Positions 46,766 through 58,818 of a DNA stretch of 64,000 nucleotides are shown here, piece after piece (within the stretch, counting starts at the first letter, position 1; each line of letters begins with the position of its first letter). A program made the position numbers and the translations under genes. Under the pieces are notes generated by a model. The model made no database searches. It saw only the letters and a list, made by a program, of their open reading frames with translations, and was not told where the DNA came from. The stretch comes from Neisseria lactamica (GTDB taxonomy: Bacteria > Pseudomonadota > Gammaproteobacteria > Burkholderiales > Neisseriaceae), in contig NZ_LR590477.1 of NCBI RefSeq assembly GCF_901482445.1, forward strand, positions 1,922,001-1,986,000, written 5' to 3'.

Positions 46766-48823
46766 TCAGCCCCCGAGCAAATCCCACAAATCGTTTTGCA
46801 GGTCGGCTTCGGACTCATTTTCGGCGGGCGCGGCGCGGATATAGCCGCCGTCGGGCTGCATCAGCCAGGCGTGGGTGTTGTCTGCCAATGCCATTTCCAA
46901 ACCTTCGCGGATCACGCGTTTTTTGAGTTCGGGCGCGGTAATCGGCGTGGCGGTTTCGATGCGGCGGAAGAAGTTGCGCCCCATCCAATCCGCGCTGGAA
47001 ATAAAGGTATCGTCCGCGCCGTTGTTGTGGAAGCAATACACGCGCGCGTGTTCGAGCTGCCTGCCGACGATGGAGCGGACGCGGATGTTTTCGGACAAGC
47101 CTTTTACACCCGGGCGCAAGGTGCACATACCGCGCACAATCAAATCGATTTGCACGCCTGCCGCGCTTGCCCGATACAGGGCTTCGATGACGGTCGGTTC
47201 GATGAGCGAATTCATCTTGGCGGTGATTCTGGCGGGTTTGCCGGCTTTGGCGTGTTCGGTTTCCTGCCTGATGCGGTCGATAACCATTTTGTGCAGGGTA
47301 AACGGACTTTGGTAGAGTTTGTTCAGCCGCCCGGGTTTGCCCAAACCTGTGATTTCCATAAACAAGGTGTTCACATCGGCGGTGATTTGTTCGTCGGCGG
47401 TAATGATGCCGAAGTCGGTGTAGATGCGCGATGTGCCTTGGTGGTAGTTACCCGTGCCGAGGTGGGCGTAAGGTTTGAGCACGCCGTCTTCGCGGCGGAT
47501 GATGAGTGCCATTTTGGCGTGGACTTTGTAGCCGAACACGCCGTACACGACGTGCGCGCCCGCCTCTTCGAGCTGCTTCGCCCAGTTGACGTTGTTGGCT
47601 TCGTCAAAACGCGCCATCAGTTCGACGACGACGGTTACTTGTTTGCCGGCGAGTGCCGCCTTCATCAGGGCGCGGACGAGTTCGGAGCGCGTGCCGGTGC
47701 GGTAAATCGTCATTTTGACGGCAAGCACGGCGGGGTCGGCGGCGGCTTCGCGCATCATTTCGACAACGGGATCGAAGGATTGGTAGGGGTGGTGCAGCAG
47801 GATGGGCGATTGGCGCACCAAATCGAATATGGACGCGGTTTTGCCCAAGGCTTTCAGACGGCCCGGCGTGTGCGGGGGAAATTTCAAATCGGGGCGGTTG
47901 ACCAAATCGGGGACGGCGTTGAGGCGCACGAGGTTCACGGGGCCTTTGACTTGGTAAAGTTCGGCGGCGGTCAGCCTGAATTGCGACAGCAGGAAGTCGC
48001 GGATGCGGGCGGGGCAGGTGTCGGCGACTTCGAGCCGTACGCCGTCGCCGTATTCGCGATCGTGCAGTTCGTTTTGAATGGCGGCGCGGAGGTTTTGCAC
48101 GTCTTCTTCGTCAACGTTCAAATCGCTGTCGCGCGTGAGGCGGAACTGGTGGCAGCCTTTGACGTTCATACCGGGGAAGAGTTTGCCGACGTTCGCGTGC
48201 AAGATGGAGGACAAAAACACAAAGCCGCTGCCGTCTGAGCACATTTCGGACGGCATCGGGACAACGCGCGGCAAAATGCGCGGCGCCTGCACAATCGCCA
48301 TACCCGAAGGCCTGCCGAACGCGTCCGTGCCGTCGAGTTCGACGGCGAAGTTGAGCGATTTGTTCAGCGGGCGCGGGAAGGGGTGGGACGGATCCAGCCC
48401 GATGGGGGTCAGAATCGGCAGCAATTCGCGGTCGAAATAGTCTTCAATCCATTTTTTCTGCGCGCCCGTCCAGTTGCGGCGGCGGTAAAAATGGATGCCT
48501 TCTTGTGCCAGCTCCGGTTGGAGGACGTTGTTGAACAGGTCGTATTGGCGCAGGATCAGCGAACGCGCCGCTTCGGTAACGTCGGCGATGGTTTCAGACG
48601 GCGTTTTGCCGTTGTCCAGCCTGCGCTGCGGGCAGCGTTTGTGTTCGCGCTTCAGCCACGCCATACGGACTTCGAAAAACTCGTCGAGGTTGGATGAAAC
48701 GATGCACAGGAAGCGCAGGCGTTCCAAAAGGGGGACGTTTTGGTCTTCCGCCTGCGCCAACACGCGGCGGTTGAATGCCAGCAGGCTCAGTTCGCGGCAG
48801 AGGATGCGGTCGGGTTCGGACAT
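46766..48823 (-). CDS. ppk: Polyphosphate kinase Ppk1
   Basis: This 685-residue enzyme makes inorganic polyphosphate from ATP. It begins EPDRILCRELSLLAFNRRVL, the conserved N-terminus. The catalytic C-terminal domains hold YGVFGYKVHAKMALIIRRED, whose histidine is the phosphorylated residue type, THLGTGNYH-like TGNYHQGTSRIYTDFG, and the second histidine near RVYCFHNNGADDTFISSADW. Length is normal. The 3' end borders the uptake-sequence hairpins and the IS scar. Confidence 0.96.
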   Translation of the reverse strand: MSEPDRILCRELSLLAFNRRVLAQAEDQNVPLLERLRFLCIVSSNLDEFFEVRMAWLKREHKRCPQRRLDNGKTPSETIADVTEAARSLILRQYDLFNNVLQPELAQEGIHFYRRRNWTGAQKKWIEDYFDRELLPILTPIGLDPSHPFPRPLNKSLNFAVELDGTDAFGRPSGMAIVQAPRILPRVVPMPSEMCSDGSGFVFLSSILHANVGKLFPGMNVKGCHQFRLTRDSDLNVDEEDVQNLRAAIQNELHDREYGDGVRLEVADTCPARIRDFLLSQFRLTAAELYQVKGPVNLVRLNAVPDLVNRPDLKFPPHTPGRLKALGKTASIFDLVRQSPILLHHPYQSFDPVVEMMREAAADPAVLAVKMTIYRTGTRSELVRALMKAALAGKQVTVVVELMARFDEANNVNWAKQLEEAGAHVVYGVFGYKVHAKMALIIRREDGVLKPYAHLGTGNYHQGTSRIYTDFGIITADEQITADVNTLFMEITGLGKPGRLNKLYQSPFTLHKMVIDRIRQETEHAKAGKPARITAKMNSLIEPTVIEALYRASAAGVQIDLIVRGMCTLRPGVKGLSENIRVRSIVGRQLEHARVYCFHNNGADDTFISSADWMGRNFFRRIETATPITAPELKKRVIREGLEMALADNTHAWLMQPDGGYIRAAPAENESEADLQNDLWDLLGG

Positions 48824-48867
48824 AGGGTTCTCACAAAGGCGGCGGGTGTTCTGCCGGCAAGGCGGGC

Positions 48868-48915
48868 GATGCCGTCTGAAGCCTTGACGGCGCCCCTGCC
48901 GGCTTCAGACGGCAT
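48868..48915. terminator. Uptake-sequence hairpin between ppk and the L,D-transpeptidase-like gene
   Basis: ATGCCGTCTGAAGCC and GGCTTCAGACGGCAT are inverted around a GC-rich loop. It can end the leftward transcript from the gene at 48963. Confidence 0.75.
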
Positions 48916-48962
48916 CGGGGCAATGTGGAAACGGATACCGGCGCGTGCGGTATCCGTCTGTT

Positions 48963-52832
<3,870 letters not shown>

Positions 52833-52860
52833 ACCGCTTTTAAGGTTTAGCCATACGGAT

Positions 52861-52907
52861 AAAGGCCGTCTGAAAACTGGGAAACAGGGTTTTCAGACGG
52901 CCTTTTT
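52861..52907. terminator. Uptake-sequence hairpin after leuS
   Basis: AAAGGCCGTCTGAAAA (52861-52876) pairs with TTTTCAGACGGCCTTT (52890-52905), followed by TT on the + strand. The arms start GGCC instead of ATGCC. Confidence 0.85.
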
Positions 52908-52968
52908 AAGGTGGATTGTGTTGTCTGCATGACGAACCCCGAATAACTGAAATCTCAAAATCCAAAAC

Positions 52969-53760
52969 ATGAATTTATTTTTCGATACCGAATTGGGAAA
53001 GCAACAAAATAAAGCAACTCATAAAATCCGTGTAATGAGCGAGGCTTGGCTGGAAAAAAACGGCTACTGTCCCTGTTGCGGAAGCAAGCCGATGCAGAGA
53101 TTTGCCAATAACAAACCTGTTGCAGACCTCTTTTGCCCAAATTGCCACGAGCAATATGAATTAAAGAGTAAAAATCAAAAAACCATAGGTAACAGTGTGC
53201 CTGACGGTGCATATCACACCATGTTGGAGCGCATCCGGTCAGATACCAACCCCAACTTTTTCTTTCTTGCATATAAAAAAGCGGATTACTCCATACAGCA
53301 ATTGGTGCTTGTACCCAAACATTTCATCATGCCGGACATGATTATTCCCAGAAATAAAGGCATTAAAAACCGGCCGAACCACATTATGTGTTCCATCAAT
53401 CTCGCCCCTTTGCCTGAAAGCGGCAAAATATTCTTAATAGACAATTCCCGCATTATCGAACCCGAAACCGTTCTGAAAAAATGGCAATCCAATTTGTTTT
53501 TACGCAACCAAAATGCGGAGCGCAAAGGCTGGCTTTTGGCTGTTATGAAATGTATCGACCAACTCCCCGAAGAATTCACATTGTCGCAAATGTATGGATT
53601 TGGAAACAAACTATCCATCCAATTTCCCCAAAACAACCATATCAGAGACAAAATCCGCCAACAGTTGCAAATTTTGCGCGACCAAAATACGATCGAATTC
53701 ATTGGTCGCGGACTTTACAAAAAAATCGACAAATTGCGTCCGACTCCCAAGGCGTTTTAA
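52969..53760 (+). CDS. drg: DpnI-like methyl-directed endonuclease (dam-replacing gene)
   Basis: This 263-residue protein matches DpnI along its length. The catalytic core D53, E64, K66 lies in PVADLFCPNCHEQYELKSK, with zinc ligands C34, C37, C56 and C59. A C-terminal winged-helix region (KIRQQLQILRDQNTIEFIGR) is the methyl-DNA reader in DpnI. Such enzymes cut GATC when the adenine is methylated. In neisseriae this gene occupies the place of dam beside leuS and is named drg. Codon use is AT-rich compared with its neighbours, consistent with import. Confidence 0.92.
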   Translation: MNLFFDTELGKQQNKATHKIRVMSEAWLEKNGYCPCCGSKPMQRFANNKPVADLFCPNCHEQYELKSKNQKTIGNSVPDGAYHTMLERIRSDTNPNFFFLAYKKADYSIQQLVLVPKHFIMPDMIIPRNKGIKNRPNHIMCSINLAPLPESGKIFLIDNSRIIEPETVLKKWQSNLFLRNQNAERKGWLLAVMKCIDQLPEEFTLSQMYGFGNKLSIQFPQNNHIRDKIRQQLQILRDQNTIEFIGRGLYKKIDKLRPTPKAF

Positions 53761-54024
<264 letters not shown>

Positions 54025-54053
54025 ATCTTTTTAAAAACATTAAACAATGTTAA

Positions 54054-54095
54054 GATGCCGTCCGAAATCCGTTTTGGATTCAGACGGCATTTTTT
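54054..54095. terminator. Uptake-sequence hairpin before the M48 protease gene
   Basis: ATGCCGTCCGAAATCC (one mismatch from the uptake sequence) and GGATTCAGACGGCAT are inverted, followed by TTTTTTG. It separates the leuS-tail copy from the next gene. Confidence 0.8.
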
Positions 54096-54127
54096 GAAAT
54101 TTAATTTTTTAAGGAGTAAACCTAAAT

Positions 54128-54987
54128 ATGAAATTTCCTTCCTTCCTTCCTTCCTTCCTTCCTTTAAACGGATACTCTGCCTGTCGGCAGTAATCTCGGT
54201 ATTGGGGGCTTGTACGGTCGTTGCTGATGTTTACGGTCAGGATTCCGCCACAATGAACGCTGCGGCTGCTGAAGATTATATGAAAACGGTTGAGTTGAAC
54301 AAGTCTGCCGGCAATGTCGATACTACATCCAAAACAGCCCGTAGGGTGCAGGCAGTATTTCGACGTATGTTGCCTTATGCCGATGCGGCAAATAATACCG
54401 GTCATAAGTTTGACTGGAAAATGACGGTTTTCAAAAACGATGAGCTGAACGCGTGGGCAATGCCCGGCGGGAAAATGGCGTTTTATACGGGGATAGTCGA
54501 TAAACTTAAGCTGACCGATGGCGAAATTGCCGCCATTATGGGGCATGAAATGACGCACGCCCTGCATGAACACGGTAAAAATAAGGTCGGGCAGAAAATC
54601 TTGACTAATATGGCGGCGCAGATAGGCACTCAGATTATATTAGACAAAAAACCGGACACTAATCCGGAATTGGTCGGATTGGGTATGGATATTTTGGGGG
54701 AGTACGGCATTACCTTGCCTTATAGCCGCAGCTTGGAAGAAGAAGCCGATGAGGGGGGAATGATGTTGATGGCGCAGGCAGGCTATCATCCGGCGGCCGC
54801 TGTCAGGGTTTGGGAAAAAATGAATCAGGAAAATGACCAAAACGGCTTTATTTCTGCTATTACCTCTACTCATCCGACAAACAATGCCCGTATAGAAAAT
54901 CTAAAACGGTTGTTGCCGACCGTTATGCCGGTTTATGAGCAAAGTGTCAGAAATAAGGGGCGCGTTAATAAAAACCGTCGGCGTTAA
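54128..54987 (+). CDS. M48-family lipoprotein metalloprotease, phase-OFF
   Basis: The expected start is the ATG at 54128, preceded by AAGGAGTAAACC. It is followed by seven TTCC units (54135-54162), which put the rest out of frame: the product stops after 21 residues at 54193. With 5 or 8 units the frame opens into a protein of about 287 residues: hydrophobic RILCLSAVISVLGAC with lipobox, then an M48 zinc-protease core IMGHEMTHALHEHG and EEEADEGGMMLM, the third zinc ligand region. The long frame from 54055 starts in an uptake sequence and is not a convincing start. The protease is likely periplasmic or outer-membrane and controlled by slipped-strand switching. Confidence 0.85.
54135..54162 (+). 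repeat. Seven TTCC tetranucleotide repeats in the M48 protease gene
   Basis: The units lie between ATGAAAT and TTTAAACGG. Because the total must make 7 + 4n divisible by three, n = 5, 8 or 11 is ON and n = 7 is OFF. Confidence 0.9.
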
Positions 54988-55022
54988 GGGAAGGGATCGA
55001 GAATTTGAGCCGTTGTTCCAAA

Positions 55023-55060
55023 ATGCCATCTGAATCCGTTTGAGATTCAGACGGCATTTA
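55023..55060. terminator. Uptake-sequence hairpin after the M48 protease gene
   Basis: ATGCCATCTGAATCC (one mismatch) and GATTCAGACGGCAT are inverted, followed by TTAAAC on the + strand. Confidence 0.75.
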
Positions 55061-55133
55061 AACAGTTCTGAGCCCCGCCCGTTTTGCCTTCAAGCCTGCT
55101 CCGCTTAAATCCAATCCCCTCTTGCAACGGGCG

Positions 55134-55164
55134 CAAAAAATCCCCGTGCCTTGCGGTCGGGGAT
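55134..55164 (-). terminator. Leftward intrinsic terminator
   Basis: On the - strand ATCCCCG and CGGGGAT (55140-55164) form a stem followed by TTTTTT. It is the second of two terminators downstream of the phage-like fragment. Confidence 0.6.
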
Positions 55165-55222
55165 GTTTCGGGTTTCGCGCCCCTTTTTAGGCGGTCGTTT
55201 CGGCAGTTTTTGCGCGGTATAA

Positions 55223-55246
55223 TAAAAAAGCCGCCATTATCGGCTG
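55223..55246 (-). terminator. Leftward intrinsic terminator next to the phage-like fragment
   Basis: On the - strand AGCCG and CGGCT pair around 7 bases and are followed by TTTTTTATT, 10 bases past the stop at 55256. Confidence 0.6.
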
Positions 55247-55255
55247 CTCTCTGTA

Positions 55256-55624
55256 TCAATCAAATTCTAATTTCTCAATAACCACATAATGCCGTATCGG
55301 CTTCTTGTTCACTTTGATTTGGTGCTGATCCCCATTTTTGGACGGCTTCAAGCGTCCTTTTTCCGTCAGCACCCTACATACGGTATTAAGCGGGAACGAT
55401 TGGGCGATTTCTTCCTTAAACACTATCGGCAAGATGTAAAACTCGTCATTGCCGCCAACCTGCACTTTATAGCCTGCGTGTCCTTTGCCTTTGCCGCCTG
55501 TCGGGATGAGGGCGGTGTCTTTGATGCTCCATTCGGTAAAGCGTACGGAATCGGCGTATTGTCCGATAAAGTCGTCCAACCGGCTTCAGACAGATTCTTT
55601 AATGATGCGTGTTTCTGCCAGTGA
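55256..55624 (-). pseudogene. Phage- or plasmid-type gene fragment
   Basis: The frame from a TTG at 55579 gives 107 residues (DDFIGQYADSVRFTEWSIKD, then FPLNTVCRVLTEKGRLKPSK, ending VVIEKLEFD). Just upstream the same frame reads SLAETRIIKESV, then a stop and SR before the TTG, so the gene appears cut by a stop codon. Its tone resembles the C-terminal end of DUF927/helicase-like prophage proteins, but I cannot confirm this. It ends at two leftward terminators and begins close to the tRNA-Leu gene, a common integration site. Confidence 0.45.
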
Positions 55625-55639
55625 GACGGATTGTTAAAC

Positions 55640-55668
55640 GAAAAAAAACGCCTAGAATTTCTAAGCGT
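55640..55668 (-). terminator. Intrinsic terminator of the secG-tRNA-Leu transcript
   Basis: On the - strand ACGCTTAGAA and TTCTAGGCGT (one G-T pair) form a 10-base stem followed by eight T. It lies 11 bases past the tRNA CCA end. Confidence 0.8.
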
Positions 55669-55678
55669 TTTTGTATGT

Positions 55679-55764
55679 TGGTGCCGACAGCGAGATTTGA
55701 ACTCGCACAGCCTACGGCCACTACCCCCTCAAGATAGCGTGTCTACCAATTTCACCATGTCGGC
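55679..55764 (-). tRNA. tRNA-Leu (anticodon GAG)
   Basis: On the - strand GCCGACA begins the acceptor stem and TGTCGGC closes it, followed by A and an encoded CCA. The D arm contains TGGTAGAC, the anticodon stem CTATC/GGTAG holds the loop TTGAGGG with anticodon GAG, a long variable arm follows as expected for a class II tRNA, and the T arm has GTTCAAATC. It lies directly downstream of secG. Confidence 0.95.
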
Positions 55765-55777
55765 ATTTGAAAAACTG

Positions 55778-56140
55778 TTATTTCTGCTGCTGAGGAGCGG
55801 GGGCAGCAGGTGCGGGTTGGTTTTCAGCGGGAGCGGCGGGCTTAGGTGCCTGCTTGGTTTGTTGTACGTTACTGAAGTCCAAACCGTGTTTTGTCGTGTG
55901 GGTGTGAATATACACCATAGCCATACAGCTTGCAAAGAAAAATGTTGCTGCAACGGCGGTCGAACGGCTGAGGAAGTTGGCGTTGCCGGCAGAGCCGAAT
56001 ACGCCTTGCGCGCTGCCGCTTCCCGATCCGAAGGTCGCGCCTGCATCCGCGCCTTTGCCGTGTTGGAGCAATACTAACACGATGACGGCCAAGGCGGAAA
56101 TGATATTAATAATCCAAATAAGGGTTTTGAAGGCTTCCAT
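55778..56140 (-). CDS. secG: Preprotein translocase subunit SecG
   Basis: This 120-residue protein has two membrane helices with the conserved loop between: IIWIINIISALAVIVLVLLQ-type first helix, then GKGADAGATFGSGSGSAQ and FLSRSTAVAATFFF. The C-terminus is an Ala/Pro/Gln-rich tail typical of beta-proteobacterial SecG. It is 6 bases from tpiA and upstream of tRNA-Leu, the common tpiA-secG-tRNA-Leu order. Confidence 0.95.
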   Translation of the reverse strand: MEAFKTLIWIINIISALAVIVLVLLQHGKGADAGATFGSGSGSAQGVFGSAGNANFLSRSTAVAATFFFASCMAMVYIHTHTTKHGLDFSNVQQTKQAPKPAAPAENQPAPAAPAPQQQK

Positions 56141-56146
56141 ATTTTT

Positions 56147-56902
56147 CTACGCATTTTGTGCGGCACTGATGATGGCGGTAAAGGAGTCGTATGACAATGA
56201 TGCGCCGCCGACGAGTGCGCCGTCCACATAAGGCACTGCGAAGATGTCGGCCGCGTTGTCCGCCTTCACACTTCCGCCGTAAAGGACGCGGATTTTAACA
56301 TCGCTTCCGCACAAAGACAAGATTTCTTTGTAGATGAATGCGTGCATATCGGCGATTTGTTTTACGGTGGCGACTTTGCCGGTGCCGATTGCCCAAACCG
56401 GCTCGTAGGCGACGGCGATGTTTTTGGTGTCCAGCCCTTGCAATATGGAGAGTTGGTGAGCGATGACTTCGTGTTCTTTGCCGGCTTCGCGCTCTTCGAG
56501 GCTTTCGCCGACACACAATAACGGAATCAGTCCGACGTTGAGGACGTTTTCCATTTTGCGGCGTTGGATTTCGTTTTTTTCGCCGAAATAGAGGCTGCGT
56601 TCGGAGTGTCCGATGAGGACGATGTCTGTTCCGATGTCGGCGAGCATTTCGGCGGATACTTCGCCGGTGTACGCGCCGTTATTGGGGAAGCGGCTCACGT
56701 CTTGGGCGCAGGTAAGGATGCGGTTGTTTAAAACGATTTGCATGGCGTTGTGCAGTTGCAGCAGGTAAACGGTCGGGGCGGCGAGCCCGATGAGGACGCG
56801 TTCGGCGGTGGGGTGGATGCGGAAGCGGTGCATCAGTGCGTTGTTGTTTTGGAGCCGGCCGTTCATTTTCCAGTTGCCGATGACCCATTTTTGATCCCAC
56901 AT
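56147..56902 (-). CDS. tpiA: Triose-phosphate isomerase
   Basis: This 251-residue glycolytic enzyme interconverts glyceraldehyde-3-phosphate and dihydroxyacetone phosphate. [11 protein letters not shown] gives the active-site Asn and Lys, IGHSERS the electrophilic His, and [12 protein letters not shown] the catalytic Glu. The start MWDQKWV at 56902 gives the usual length; an ATG six codons upstream (56920) has a better ribosome-binding site (GGAGCAAAA) and is possible. Confidence 0.96.
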   Translation of the reverse strand: MWDQKWVIGNWKMNGRLQNNNALMHRFRIHPTAERVLIGLAAPTVYLLQLHNAMQIVLNNRILTCAQDVSRFPNNGAYTGEVSAEMLADIGTDIVLIGHSERSLYFGEKNEIQRRKMENVLNVGLIPLLCVGESLEEREAGKEHEVIAHQLSILQGLDTKNIAVAYEPVWAIGTGKVATVKQIADMHAFIYKEILSLCGSDVKIRVLYGGSVKADNAADIFAVPYVDGALVGGASLSYDSFTAIISAAQNA

Positions 56903-57102
56903 TCCGATTTGGCGATACATCTTTTTTGCTCCGTGTCGTGTTTTTTTGTCTGCCGCGTGTGGCGCGGTGCAACGTGAAGTTTAGTGGATATGCGGCGGGT
57001 TCGCAACTTGAAGCGGCCGGCTGCGGGGGCGGTTTGGAATGTTGTTTCGGGCAGGTTGTTTTATAATGGCCGCCTGATATGTATGCAAATATGGGAGATG
57101 TG

Positions 57103-57606
57103 ATGCACGCGCTTCATTTTTCGGCTTCGGACAAGGCCGCGCTTTATCGGGAGGTGTTGCCGCAGATTGAGTCTGTGGTGGCGGACGAGGCGGATTGGGT
57201 GGCGAATTTGGCGAACACGGCGGCGGTTTTGAAGGAGGCGTTCGGTTGGTTTTGGGTGGGTTTTTATTTGGTCGATACGCGTTCGGACGAATTGGTTTTG
57301 GCACCGTTTCAGGGGCCTTTGGCGTGTACGCGGATTCCGTTCGGACGCGGGGTGTGCGGTCAGGCTTGGGCGAAGGGCGGGACGGTGGTCGTCGGGGATG
57401 TCAACGCGCATCCCGACCATATTGCCTGTTCGTCTTTGTCGCGTTCGGAGATTGTCGTGCCGTTGTTTTCAGACGGCCGCTGTATCGGCGTGTTGGACGT
57501 AGACAGCGAATATCCGGCGCAGTTTGATGAGACAGATGCTTTGTATTTGGGCGAACTGGCGAAGATTTTGGAGAAGCGGTTTGAGGCTTCGCGTCAGGCG
57601 GCTTGA
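57103..57606 (+). CDS. msrC: Free methionine-(R)-sulfoxide reductase (GAF family)
   Basis: This 167-residue single-GAF-domain enzyme reduces free methionine-R-sulfoxide, an oxidative-stress repair step. C75, C85 and C109 (in PLACTRIPFGRGVCGQAW and HPDHIACSS) match the three catalytic and resolving cysteines of E. coli fRMsr with identical spacing. The ATG at 57103 follows GGGAGATGTG; an ATG at 57079 would add eight residues. It is divergent from tpiA. Confidence 0.92.
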   Translation: MHALHFSASDKAALYREVLPQIESVVADEADWVANLANTAAVLKEAFGWFWVGFYLVDTRSDELVLAPFQGPLACTRIPFGRGVCGQAWAKGGTVVVGDVNAHPDHIACSSLSRSEIVVPLFSDGRCIGVLDVDSEYPAQFDETDALYLGELAKILEKRFEASRQAA

Positions 57607-57707
57607 GTGATGGAAAGGGGCGGGCGGCGCGTGCCGAAGTTGGCGCGGCGGGAGTGTAGTTTTATAATGCCTGCCATTGTTGAAACAATTATTTGACGGA
57701 GCATTAA

Positions 57708-58364
57708 ATGGATTTTGAAAAAGCGCGGTTCAATATGGTCGAACAGCAAATCCGTCCGTGGGATGTATTGGATTTTGATGTTTTGGACGCTTTGGCGGAG
57801 ATTCCGCGCGAGCTTTTTGTCGATGAGGACTTGCAGGGTTTGGCGTATGCGGATATGGAGCTGCCGCTTGCCAACGGGCATAAGATGCTCGAGCCGAAAG
57901 TCGTGGCGCGGCTGGCGCAAGGCTTGAAGCTGACGAAAAACGATACGGTTTTGGAAATCGGTACGGGCTCGGGCTATGCGGCCGCGCTTTTGGCGAAGCT
58001 GGCGGGCAGGGTGGTGTCGGACGACCTCGATGCCGAACAGCAAAACCGCGCCAAAGCGGTGTTGGACGGTTTGGGTTTGGACAATATCGATTATGTGCAA
58101 AACAACGGGTTGACCGAACCTTCTGCGGGCGCGCCTTTTGATGCGGTTTATGTCGGCGGCGCGGTCAATATGGTGCCTGACGTGTTGAAACAACAGTTGA
58201 AAGACGGGGGGCGTATGGCGGTTATCGTCGGACACAAGCCGGTGCAGCGCGCGCTTTTGATTACGCGCAGGGGCGATACGTTTGAAGAGAAGGCACTGTT
58301 CGATACCTTGGTGGCGCATTTGGACGATAAGGATGCCCATCCTTTCGATAGTTTTAATTTTTGA
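57708..58364 (+). CDS. Protein-L-isoaspartate methyltransferase-like protein
   Basis: This 218-residue protein has the SAM-binding motif VLEIGTGSGYAAALLAKLAG and the PCMT-like core RELFVDEDLQGLAYAD and LPLANGHKMLEP. It is close in form to PCMT but the N-terminal segment MDFEKARFNMVEQQIRPWDV belongs to a related branch often annotated next to redox or secretion genes. The true substrate is not known. It follows msrC on the same strand. Confidence 0.85.
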   Translation: MDFEKARFNMVEQQIRPWDVLDFDVLDALAEIPRELFVDEDLQGLAYADMELPLANGHKMLEPKVVARLAQGLKLTKNDTVLEIGTGSGYAAALLAKLAGRVVSDDLDAEQQNRAKAVLDGLGLDNIDYVQNNGLTEPSAGAPFDAVYVGGAVNMVPDVLKQQLKDGGRMAVIVGHKPVQRALLITRRGDTFEEKALFDTLVAHLDDKDAHPFDSFNF

Positions 58365-58377
58365 TGTTCGGATTGCG

Positions 58378-58415
58378 ATGCCGTCTGAAAGCAGATTGCG
58401 TTTCAGACGGCATTT
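58378..58415. terminator. Uptake-sequence hairpin after the PCMT-like gene
   Basis: ATGCCGTCTGAAA and TTTCAGACGGCAT are inverted over 10 bases and followed by TTTGC, between the PCMT-like and rhodanese genes. Confidence 0.75.
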
Positions 58416-58440
58416 TGCTTGATTGGGGAAAGGAAGCCCG

Positions 58441-58764
58441 ATGGATATTGTACAACTCTCGCCGTTGGCGCTGAAAATTTGGATGGATGAGGGACGGGCG
58501 TTCCGACTGTTGGACGTGCGTACGGATGAGGAAGCGGCGATTTGTTCGCTGCCAAATGCGCTGCATATCCCGATGAATCTGATTCCGCTGCGGCAAAATG
58601 AGTTGCCGGACGATGTGCCGCTTGTGGTGTATTGCCACCACGGTATCCGCAGCCTGCATACGGCGATGTATCTGGCGGACGCGGGTTTTGAAAACCTGTA
58701 CAACCTTCAGGGCGGCATCGATGCGTGGGCGGTTGAGGTTGACGCGGAAATGGCGCGTTATTGA
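58441..58764 (+). CDS. Rhodanese-like sulfurtransferase
   Basis: This 107-residue single-domain rhodanese has its persulfide cysteine at C65 in the loop CHHGIRS, and the domain start FRLLDVRTDEEAAI is typical. LHTAMYLADAGFENLYNLQGGIDAW, seen as AMYLADAGF and YNLQGGIDAW, is the conserved C-terminal region. The ATG at 58441 follows AAAGGAAGC. It may supply sulfur to a local acceptor; the partner is unknown. Confidence 0.9.
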   Translation: MDIVQLSPLALKIWMDEGRAFRLLDVRTDEEAAICSLPNALHIPMNLIPLRQNELPDDVPLVVYCHHGIRSLHTAMYLADAGFENLYNLQGGIDAWAVEVDAEMARY

Positions 58765-58769
58765 AGGCG

Positions 58770-58815
58770 GCTTCAGACGGCATTCCTTATCGGATACGGT
58801 ACGGAATGCCGTCTT
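58770..58815. terminator. Imperfect uptake-sequence inverted pair
   Basis: TTCAGACGGCATTCC and GGAATGCCGTCTT (one base short of a full uptake sequence) are inverted, between the convergent rhodanese and prolyl oligopeptidase genes. Confidence 0.65.
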
Positions 58816-58818
58816 GAT

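Noticed and set aside
46694..48238. A 514-codon open frame antisense to ppk
   Set aside because: Shadow of a GC-rich sense gene; it begins in an uptake sequence and shows no domain.
54055..54127. Earlier start of the M48 protease within an uptake sequence
   Set aside because: The ATG belongs to the ATGCCGTC uptake signal in a terminator hairpin and has no ribosome-binding site, whereas 54128 has AAGGAG.
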